Shown here piece after piece: positions 6,719-13,489 of a stretch of DNA of 13,489 nucleotides; within the stretch, counting starts at the first letter, position 1, and each line of letters begins with the position of its first letter. Under the pieces are notes generated by a model that saw only the letters and a list, made by a program, of their open reading frames with translations, did not search any database and had not been told where the DNA came from. Both the position numbers and the translations under genes were made by a program. Origin of the DNA: an uncultured Eubacteriales bacterium (GTDB lineage Bacteria > Bacillota > Clostridia > Oscillospirales > Acutalibacteraceae); contig CAKUXU010000017.1 of NCBI GenBank assembly GCA_934700635.1, positions 1 through 13,489 on the forward strand, read 5' to 3'.

Positions 6719-7899
6719 TAATTCTCCTTTTCCATCATTTTATTTTCAGATGATATAAAAAGATTATTGGTATCTCTTTGCTTTAAATCCAACGCTAGAT
6801 TTTCATTCTTCGTAATAAATGAATTCATACCTATATAGCAGTGATTATCAAGATAAATTTGATCAGTTAAAATAACTAAATTGCATATAGAATCAACAGG
6901 TTTAACACTATTTATTATTTTCAAAAGCTCCACATAGGTTTCGGTGTCTTTAACATGAGCTTGAGGAATTAAAACTGTAAAAATATATCCATTATCACCA
7001 TAAAGTCTTTCTACAACATCTTTTTGTTTATAATAATACATATTTTCTTTAACGTCAAATTGTTCGATAATAATAGGTTCTATTCCTATATACTCACGCA
7101 CTATTTTAGCAACCGCTTTTTTTGTTCCTTTCATTTTATATATCTTAACGGATTCTTTTATAAGTTTTCTAAGTCTTTTCTCGCCCCAGATAGAAGCATC
7201 TTCAATAGAAAGCCAACTTGCAATCCAATTTAAAAAATCTTTACTAGTTCTATCTGCATCGAATTTGAGAGCTACACAATCTATTTCATCTTCAATATCA
7301 ACATACACAGACTGAAATATTCCTAAAAATCTTGCTAAAAATGAATCTTCTTTTTCACCTTTACGATATATTTCAGGGAGGTAATCAATAAAGCTTACTC
7401 TCGGAAATTCAAGTTTAAGAGAATTTATAAATGACAATTCATTTTCATAACTGACTATTTCAAGGCAAATCCATAAATATCTTCCTTTAAATTCATATAA
7501 AAGAATATCGGTTGGACTTTCATATGATTTCGCACCTATAAAATCAAAAAGATCTATTTTTCTTCCTATGTCTATAGAATCATCTTCAAGGTATTCATTT
7601 ATGTCTCCGATTAAAGATTTATTTCTTTCTTTTTCCGGAAGTCTTACTTCGGGAGTATCACTCGCATAAATTTTAATTTTATAGCTTGCACTTCCCGGTA
7701 AAACAACATTTAATCTTAATCGATGCCAAATTGTTCCCATTTGAAGACTGTCAAAAGGTTTTGAAATGTATACCCCGCTGTCACCGTCTTTACTTCTGAA
7801 AACTAAGCTGTCGTCTTTAAAATCCAAATTTTTTAAAATTCCACTTTGAATCCAATCACTTTTTCTGTTGAGTATAAAATATTTTGCTCCAGATGCCAA
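6718..7899 (-). CDS. Phage tail protein I-type baseplate protein (TIGR02242-like)
   Basis: A 393-aa structural protein of the baseplate periphery. An N-terminal beta-rich part (about 1-165) ends GRYLWICLEIVSYENELSF (139-157). The conserved tail domain runs from SFIDYLPEIYRKGEKEDSFL (169-188) through FLNWIASWLSI (222-232) to a helical RLRKLIKESVKIYKMKGTKK (242-261). This matches the tail-protein family (P2 gpI-like, TIGR02242) usually encoded after the baseplate-J genes in injection systems. It should join the baseplate wedges and carry the fibre. The start is TTG 7899, 9 nt after GGAGG, and the ribosome-binding site overlaps the TAG of the preceding gene. The stop overlaps the next start. The alternative, a prophage tail gene, is less likely given the neighbours. 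Confidence 0.85.
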   Translation of the reverse strand: MASGAKYFILNRKSDWIQSGILKNLDFKDDSLVFRSKDGDSGVYISKPFDSLQMGTIWHRLRLNVVLPGSASYKIKIYASDTPEVRLPEKERNKSLIGDINEYLEDDSIDIGRKIDLFDFIGAKSYESPTDILLYEFKGRYLWICLEIVSYENELSFINSLKLEFPRVSFIDYLPEIYRKGEKEDSFLARFLGIFQSVYVDIEDEIDCVALKFDADRTSKDFLNWIASWLSIEDASIWGEKRLRKLIKESVKIYKMKGTKKAVAKIVREYIGIEPIIIEQFDVKENMYYYKQKDVVERLYGDNGYIFTVLIPQAHVKDTETYVELLKIINSVKPVDSICNLVILTDQIYLDNHCYIGMNSFITKNENLALDLKQRDTNNLFISSENKMMEKEN

Positions 7900-7912
7900 A
7901 AATCTTCACCTC

Positions 7913-10069
7913 CTAACTACCATAAATCTCTGAACTTCTAACAAAACTGAAATCGATTTTTTCAACGTAATAAACGGAATTAGGCAGTACTTCTATATCT
8001 TCCGAAATATTTTTTTTACTGTTTTTTGAAGACGATGTCAGACTGAGTTTATTAAGACTGCAAACATATTTAAGTCTGTCGATCATTCCAAATAAATCTC
8101 CAAAATGAAGAGTTTTACCCATTTCTTGATTCAAGTCTTTTATAAATCTCTTTATTTCCTTTTCTATCAATCCATCTTCTATCCTGTAAGAAGAATCAAC
8201 AACTATAACTCCACCGATAATCAACCCTACATATTCCGGTCCAACGATTTTGACTTTTGTGTTTATAAGTCTATATTTTTCAAGGTGATTCATTATATTT
8301 TTTTCAAAACTTTTAGGAAGAGAAGGTCCGACTTTTCTATTCCATCTAACAGCTATAGTAACACAATTTTGATTTAAAGTATTTTCCTGAGGCATATAAT
8401 TCGGAAGGACCTTCACATTACTGAACATAAGCCCAGGAGTACTTTTTACTATATTTTCATAATCTTTAACGGTGACTGCTCTTTCGGGATTACTGAAAAT
8501 TTCTGCTGCTCTTGCTGCACCTTGCAAAAGTGTTTCTTCTTCTCTTCCTCCAGTAGCTTCGGCGATCTGTTTTATCAAGCAATTTTTAAAACAAATATTT
8601 TCGCTTATAACTTCATTTATAGAGTCTTCTCTCGCATTAGAATTTGATCCAAACGTTTCTTTCAGACCACAAATAACTATATTGTCTGTTCCTTTTCTCG
8701 GTGCCATTCCATGCTCATGATCTCCAAACATTATTACTCCTGAATTTTTATTATAAACGTAATGACGATCATATTTTGAAGAAGAGAAAAAATTATCAAC
8801 TCTTTTCCATTTGTAAAACACTTCTTTGTCTTCAACGTTTTCAGAAATCATTATTTCAAGTCCGTCAAGCAGTATGTTTTCAAAGCTTATATTCATACTT
8901 TGACCCGAAATACTTGTAGCACTTCCAAGAATCATTTTATTTTTTAATCCTTTTGAATAAGAAACCAACATAATCACTTCATCACTGTGCTTATGAACTT
9001 TAATTTCATTCCATATACCATTTAAATCTAAAATAGTTTCTCCTTTATCTATTTTAGTTTTCACAGTAGGAATATTTGTTTTTATCCATCCACCATGCTT
9101 TTTATAATAAACTTCACTTTCCCCATAAAGTGGAAGATTTTCTCGCAATTTTACAGTCCTATTGGTGAGTATATCCTCTTTTTTTATTATTATATTTTGG
9201 CATTTTGTGTCATTTTGAACTACCCTGAAAACATTTGGTAAAATAGAATCAATTCTAGGTGGATAATCGTATTCGTTATATTCAAGTGTTGCCCGAATTT
9301 TATACTGCTCTGAAACCGGCAATGATTTACCTTTTATTCTTAACTTAGTAATTCCCGAGAAAAGAAAATTATATGTTTCATCATTTACTACTTCTATTTC
9401 ATGCCATCCTATCTTTCCGTTTTCCTGACCATAATACTCCCATTTAACTTTTGCCATGCTTTCAAACTTATCAGTGCTTTTTATAGGATTTCTCTTAAGT
9501 CCTTTACTTACATAAACAGAAAAATAAATGTTAATCACAGACTGTGAAGGAAGCGGCGAATCAAAATTTACAGTAAAACATCTTCCGTTTTTTCTATTAT
9601 TATCGATTGATTTTCCAAAAAGGAAAAAATATTTTTTCCCGTCAAATCTATAATATTCCTCTTCCGAAGGATATTCAGGATTTTCAAATACAATACTTAG
9701 TATTTTAGACTTTATTAAAGCTTGCTGATACAAATTTTCAAAAATCATCGCTTTGGACTTCCATTTAGTTCTTATCGGAAGCTCTATATCATTTTCAAGG
9801 TTTGAAACTTGAACCAGAGCCTCAGAGCCTTTATTTGATTTTAAAGAGACATCTAAAAGATCTAAAAATTTTACTTTTACTGAATCTGAAATTTTATTTA
9901 AATACTCATGCTGAACAAACTTTAGCCACGAAAAGAGTTCAACAAGCGTAATTCCCGGATCAGATTCTTGAAAGTTTGTCCATTTATCGCTTTGATAAAG
10001 AATTTGATTTTTAGATTCTTCAAATATTTCTTCCGCAGTAGTATCATTAAGATCATTTATATCTATCAT
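7913..10069 (-). CDS. Baseplate J-like protein, 718 aa (putative baseplate assembly protein)
   Basis: A baseplate wedge component of a contractile injection system. The N-terminus has the family motif SDPGITLVELFSWL (36-49). A central beta-rich region leads to GVIMFGDHEHGMAP (444-457), the 'FGDGxxGxxP' motif, then EATGGREEETL (504-514) and ERAVTVKDYENIV (529-541), the hallmark baseplate-J segment. This pattern fits TIGR02243-type proteins (Afp11-like), which are usually about 650 residues. The start is ATG 10069 with a near-perfect ribosome-binding site (GGAGGTGAT) that begins at the TAA of the 1000-aa gene, so translation is probably coupled. The stop sits inside the ribosome-binding site of the tail-I gene. 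Confidence 0.9.
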   Translation of the reverse strand: MIDINDLNDTTAEEIFEESKNQILYQSDKWTNFQESDPGITLVELFSWLKFVQHEYLNKISDSVKVKFLDLLDVSLKSNKGSEALVQVSNLENDIELPIRTKWKSKAMIFENLYQQALIKSKILSIVFENPEYPSEEEYYRFDGKKYFFLFGKSIDNNRKNGRCFTVNFDSPLPSQSVINIYFSVYVSKGLKRNPIKSTDKFESMAKVKWEYYGQENGKIGWHEIEVVNDETYNFLFSGITKLRIKGKSLPVSEQYKIRATLEYNEYDYPPRIDSILPNVFRVVQNDTKCQNIIIKKEDILTNRTVKLRENLPLYGESEVYYKKHGGWIKTNIPTVKTKIDKGETILDLNGIWNEIKVHKHSDEVIMLVSYSKGLKNKMILGSATSISGQSMNISFENILLDGLEIMISENVEDKEVFYKWKRVDNFFSSSKYDRHYVYNKNSGVIMFGDHEHGMAPRKGTDNIVICGLKETFGSNSNAREDSINEVISENICFKNCLIKQIAEATGGREEETLLQGAARAAEIFSNPERAVTVKDYENIVKSTPGLMFSNVKVLPNYMPQENTLNQNCVTIAVRWNRKVGPSLPKSFEKNIMNHLEKYRLINTKVKIVGPEYVGLIIGGVIVVDSSYRIEDGLIEKEIKRFIKDLNQEMGKTLHFGDLFGMIDRLKYVCSLNKLSLTSSSKNSKKNISEDIEVLPNSVYYVEKIDFSFVRSSEIYGS

Positions 10070-10083
10070 ATGTAATCACCTCC

Positions 10084-13000
10084 TTATTCCACAACAATAT
10101 TTATCTCCGGTGTACCACAAATGGGCACTACAAATTTTTTGGTTTTTACAAGCTCAAAATCAATTTCTTTACTTCCTTCGCTTGTAATTAAATTTGTAAA
10201 TATATTAACGTTTTTTATCCATTTTATATTTGGGACGGTTTTTATATAGTTATATATAAATTCTTTACGTGGAAATTTTCCTATAAGCCACCCTTTACCA
10301 GAAAAATTTCCTGTTACAGGATTTAAAAATTTTTTAAGCCTAGATTCTATTCCACTATAAACTCCTTGGTAGAAATTGAAATCTTCGATAACAACGTCTA
10401 TACTCACTGAAGTTTCAACATATTCAACTTCAAATATTTTAAGTCTAGTTGACCTTGCAAGTGTTGCAGGAGCTTTTTCGTCCATGAATTCCCAAATTCT
10501 TTTTTTAATTCCTTGAAATTTCTCATATCCTTGCATATAAACTCTCGGTAACACTGCTATAGAGGTAGTTCCCAATGAACGATTGCCATATTCATCAACG
10601 TGTGAAAGACATTTTACTTTATAAATATTTCTGTCATTAAAGCAAATCGAGTCTTCAAAATCTTTAAGGGAAACCAGTCGATTACCTCCTGAAATTTGAC
10701 TAAACATTCTGCCGGCTGCACTATCAATTGTTTCCATATCAACTCCACCCATAACAGGTGAAGGATTATAAACTTTATCTACATGAGAAATAGAAGTAAC
10801 AAAATCTTGTATTCTATTTTCTTCAACATTTCCTGTACTACCGTTACAAACAGAATATTTTATTTTAATGCTTTCATTATATTTAGCAGGTGGAATTTTA
10901 CCTTTACGACCATCTCCGAATAAAATTTCTCCTTTTGGATAATCAACTTCGTAAACTCTGTCGTTCATCGAAAAAGATAGAACATTCGGCACTGCTTTCC
11001 ATTTTATCCAAAGTTTCTCTAATTTTCCAAGCTCATCATACTCAGCAACAGCTTCTTTATTTCCTTTTTTTAAAAACTCTTCTTGTTCTTTAGCAGTTAA
11101 CTCATTCATTTCGTCGACCCAAACTTCAACACTTGCAACATTAGAGCGTGAAAGTTTACAAAGTTTGTTTTCTTCATTTTTTTCTATCGAAAAATATTCT
11201 GGAGATAAAGTATTTTTTTGAATTATTCTAACGGCATTGAATTTTATGTCGTTTATGATAGGTCTTGAAGTTATAGCTTCTTTTGAATATTTCCCGTTGG
11301 GATTTACTATTCTAATAAAATATCCTTTTTCTCCAAATATAGTTTCTTCTTCAAAATCGTCCTTACCTATCATAGTTACCGTTTCACTATGCGACAAATC
11401 ATCCGTTGCATCCATTACGTCCACATGTTTCCAAGAAGGAATTCCCTTTTGACTTTTAGCAAGATATTCCCACTTTATAGGAGGATTAAATCTATGCATA
11501 CCGTCTTTAATATCTACAAAAAGCCTTATAATTCCATGAGTTAAGGGTTTACTTAAACAAATATACATAGCAGGATTTAAGCAAAGGTTATTTTTTAAAA
11601 GATTATTTACTCCTTTATCTGAAAGATTTATTTTTTTCAAAGACAAATCGGATTTAACAACCACATTTTCAAATGAATGATCTTTATTGCCGTAATCGTA
11701 ATGAATTTCCACTCTGTGAATATAAGGAGTTATATAATTTGCGTAAAAATCAAATCTATTATTCATTTTAGATATCCCAGCTCTTATAAAAGTACCAGTT
11801 ACAGCTCCTATTGCTATGCTTTCAATATCATCAGGGCAAACAAACTTAAAAGTTCTTCTTGATTCAGATTCATTTGTTGCCGTAAAAAATTTAGTAGCAT
11901 TTTCATCTGTTTCAAGTCTTGACCAACCTATACCATTCCAGTATTCCCAACTAATTTCATCTATTTTAATATCTTGAGGCTTCATAGAAGCAAAATCAGA
12001 CTCATTCATTATGGATTTATAATTTGTTCCCGGCATTTGAGTATTTGTTTCAACTTTAATAAATTGTACATCAGCTGAAACGGTGATTGTTGCACCCTTT
12101 TTGGTAAAAGCCTCGTCGCATTTAACTGTAAATTTACTGTACATATCATATCTTTCACCAAATGGAAAGAAATCTTTTTCAGAAAGTTGAGTTTCATCAC
12201 AAAGTAAACTGTCAGGACTTATTTTATCCGAGATGGCATAATATTTTACAGAGGTTACCATAATTGAATCTTCAGGAACTTTTTTGAATCTACATCTTAT
12301 ATATCTTGATTTTTTATTCATCAAAGTGGAAATTTCACTTTTACCTTGGAATTTGACCCTAACAAAATTTTCATCATAGACGGAAAAATCGGCTTTTTCC
12401 CAATTTTCACCCTTTTTATATTCCCAAAAAACATTTTCTTTATCCGAAAATGCATCAATTAAACCTTTTTCTCCTTTAGCCGAAAGAGAATTATAAAATC
12501 GAAACAGTATATCAGTATCAGACATATCAAAAATTATACTGTCCTCAAAATATATTTCATGTGACTGCAAGTTTTCAGAAAGTATACTGTCAAATATTCT
12601 GAAAGGTTTAATTTCATTTTTGTTTTCTTCTTCACATTTGTATAAAAGTCCAATAAAATCCGATTGTCCGTCAGTTGTATAAATTGATTTTATACTTGTA
12701 TCTATAGCCGTGAGCGGATCAGTAGTTTCATATATTGTCATACCGTCTTCTGTATCAGCTGAAGCAAAAAGTCCCATACCCTTATCTATATAAACTCCTT
12801 TATCACTGCCAGAAGCTTCAACAACAACCATTCCTGAAGCAGGAGAAGCCGGGCGAAGTTTAGTTCCAAGCATATTTAAAAATGTTAAATAGTAATTGTA
12901 AACTGTTTTATTGTAACGATTTATAGTCCCCTCTGTCATTTTGGCAAATGTTTTGGCAAGTACCACACCAAAATCAGAGCTACCGCTGTCAAAATTCCAT

Positions 13001-13086
13001 TCGGGTGTATACTGTTTGGCAAGAAATTTAATTTCATTTAGTATGTCCTCGGAATTTCTACCATCGAGTTTTGGTAATTCACTCAT
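10084..13086 (-). CDS. Large baseplate J-like protein, 1000 aa
   Basis: The second and larger baseplate-J-type wedge protein (Afp12-like). It opens LPKLDGRNSEDILNEIKFL (4-22), followed by YTPEWNFDSGSSDFGVVLAK (26-45), the degenerate equivalent of the DPGITLxELFAWL motif. The middle (about 100-700) is beta-rich with repeated 'WEYxxxxxW' elements (for example 380-389). The C-terminal part has GEILFGDGRKGKIPP (719-733), GGVDMETIDSAAGRMF (780-795) and NRLVSLKDFEDSI (802-814), the baseplate-J hallmark. ATG 13086 is fixed by an in-frame TAA 6 nt upstream and by the family-like N-terminus. It has no visible Shine-Dalgarno site, unlike every other gene in the cluster; a hairpin lies 7 nt upstream instead. 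Confidence 0.88.
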   Translation of the reverse strand: MSELPKLDGRNSEDILNEIKFLAKQYTPEWNFDSGSSDFGVVLAKTFAKMTEGTINRYNKTVYNYYLTFLNMLGTKLRPASPASGMVVVEASGSDKGVYIDKGMGLFASADTEDGMTIYETTDPLTAIDTSIKSIYTTDGQSDFIGLLYKCEEENKNEIKPFRIFDSILSENLQSHEIYFEDSIIFDMSDTDILFRFYNSLSAKGEKGLIDAFSDKENVFWEYKKGENWEKADFSVYDENFVRVKFQGKSEISTLMNKKSRYIRCRFKKVPEDSIMVTSVKYYAISDKISPDSLLCDETQLSEKDFFPFGERYDMYSKFTVKCDEAFTKKGATITVSADVQFIKVETNTQMPGTNYKSIMNESDFASMKPQDIKIDEISWEYWNGIGWSRLETDENATKFFTATNESESRRTFKFVCPDDIESIAIGAVTGTFIRAGISKMNNRFDFYANYITPYIHRVEIHYDYGNKDHSFENVVVKSDLSLKKINLSDKGVNNLLKNNLCLNPAMYICLSKPLTHGIIRLFVDIKDGMHRFNPPIKWEYLAKSQKGIPSWKHVDVMDATDDLSHSETVTMIGKDDFEEETIFGEKGYFIRIVNPNGKYSKEAITSRPIINDIKFNAVRIIQKNTLSPEYFSIEKNEENKLCKLSRSNVASVEVWVDEMNELTAKEQEEFLKKGNKEAVAEYDELGKLEKLWIKWKAVPNVLSFSMNDRVYEVDYPKGEILFGDGRKGKIPPAKYNESIKIKYSVCNGSTGNVEENRIQDFVTSISHVDKVYNPSPVMGGVDMETIDSAAGRMFSQISGGNRLVSLKDFEDSICFNDRNIYKVKCLSHVDEYGNRSLGTTSIAVLPRVYMQGYEKFQGIKKRIWEFMDEKAPATLARSTRLKIFEVEYVETSVSIDVVIEDFNFYQGVYSGIESRLKKFLNPVTGNFSGKGWLIGKFPRKEFIYNYIKTVPNIKWIKNVNIFTNLITSEGSKEIDFELVKTKKFVVPICGTPEINIVVE

Positions 13087-13093
13087 AATTTAC

Positions 13094-13123
13094 GGCAAAA
13101 TATTTTCAAAAAATCATTCTGCC
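13094..13123 (-). other. Hairpin directly upstream of the 1000-aa baseplate gene
   Basis: On the minus-strand RNA GGCAGAAUGAUUUU (13123-13110) folds on AAAAUAUUUUGCC (13106-13094) to give about 13 pairs with one bulged G and a 3-nt loop. It ends 7 nt before the ATG, in the place where a ribosome-binding site would be expected. There is no U-run after it, so it does not look like a terminator. RNA processing or translational control is possible. Confidence 0.45.
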
Positions 13124-13160
13124 CGGTTCACATCCTTTCACAAGAGTCGGCATCTAAACA

Positions 13161-13489
13161 TTATTCTTTGTCATTAGCATCTATTCTGGTTGTTACTCTT
13201 TCTTGAGTAGGTTCTATATCGGTAATATAATCTATGCCAGCTTCCACGATAGAAACAGGTCCTGGGGTGGCTCTTACTGAAACATTCATATCTTCAATAT
13301 GACTTTCCCACATTCTTAAAGAAGAGTTTATCGAATCTTTCAAGGTAGATATAAATTGAGGATCAACAATTTCAAACATAAATGCTCGCAGATCTGTTCC
13401 AAACTGAGGTACTATTTTTCTTTCTCTTTTTTGAGTTTCAAGTATTAATTTAACAGACTGTTTAATATTTTCATTGTCTTCAACAGTAC
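13161..13489 (-). CDS. gp25-like baseplate wedge protein, partial
   Basis: The N-terminal start lies beyond the right edge; about 108 C-terminal residues are present (the reading frame is open from 13487). The segment NIKQSVKLILETQKRERKI (in the first 26 visible residues) followed by VPQFGTDLRAFMF is the GPW/gp25 family signature (PF04965). It continues with SLRMWESHIEDMNVSV, matching the 'xLxRWExRIEVxxVxV' strand region. gp25 (Afp9-like) sits at the inner baseplate and joins wedges to the hub and sheath. The protein ends DANDKE at TAA 13161, 74 bp before the next gene. Its upstream neighbours should include spike, tube and sheath genes outside the window. Confidence 0.85.
   Translation of the reverse strand, partial: TVEDNENIKQSVKLILETQKRERKIVPQFGTDLRAFMFEIVDPQFISTLKDSINSSLRMWESHIEDMNVSVRATPGPVSIVEAGIDYITDIEPTQERVTTRIDANDKE

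Noticed and set aside
13106..13153. 15-codon ORF (MPTLVKGCEPGRMIF) between gp25 and the 1000-aa gene, considered as a PAAR remnant or leader peptide
   Set aside because: No ribosome-binding site, no PAAR motif, and it is too short to separate from chance.
5087..13177. Several plus-strand ORFs of 60-100 codons opposite the baseplate and 597-aa genes
   Set aside because: Shadows of long coding genes; Phe/Ser/Tyr-rich composition and no credible ribosome-binding sites or neighbours.
4925..13489. Ordinary prophage tail module
   Set aside because: No lysis, integrase or capsid gene is in view, and the tandem baseplate-J pair with the TIGR02242-type and 'GKL' proteins fits an injection system better; the flank must confirm it.

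Overview
The window is AT-rich bacterial DNA with dense, strong Shine-Dalgarno sites and three TTG starts. Its spoIIR gene places it in an endospore-forming, low-GC Firmicute, most likely a Clostridia-type organism. The Clostridium-type Ogg glycosylase and the four-cysteine L28 fit this. No tRNA, rRNA, CRISPR array or insertion sequence was seen.

Layout. Positions 1-1224 (minus) hold the first 408 codons of an ATP/ADP-translocase (TLC/NTT) family nucleotide transporter that runs off the left edge. A 462-bp divergent control region follows (1225-1686). Then comes a short plus-strand operon of rpmB (L28) and an 8-oxoguanine DNA glycosylase (1687-2737). Everything to the right is on the minus strand. 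Read from the right edge in transcription order it is: gp25-like baseplate protein (partial), two baseplate-J-type proteins (1000 and 718 aa), a phage-tail-I-type protein (393 aa), a 597-aa protein with an Ig-like C-terminus, lemA, a TPM-domain (YgcG-like) protein, and spoIIR.

The gp25 / baseplate J / baseplate J / tail-I / 597-aa block is the baseplate end of a contractile injection system. It looks more like an extracellular injection system (Afp/PVC/Streptomyces/cyanobacterial type) than a prophage. Sheath, tube, spike and AAA+ ATPase genes would lie to the right of the window. From the 1000-aa gene to the TPM gene the genes are packed nearly stop-to-start, and most ribosome-binding sites sit at or beside the preceding stop codon. 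One transcript could therefore run from the injection genes into lemA and the TPM gene. A strong hairpin before spoIIR probably ends that transcript and also covers the spoIIR ribosome-binding site.

The most interesting biology is the combination. A nucleotide transporter family best known from obligate intracellular bacteria and plastids lies a few kilobases from an injection machine, in a spore-former. This suggests an organism that exploits another cell (for example a protist or other eukaryotic host), but the link is inference only.
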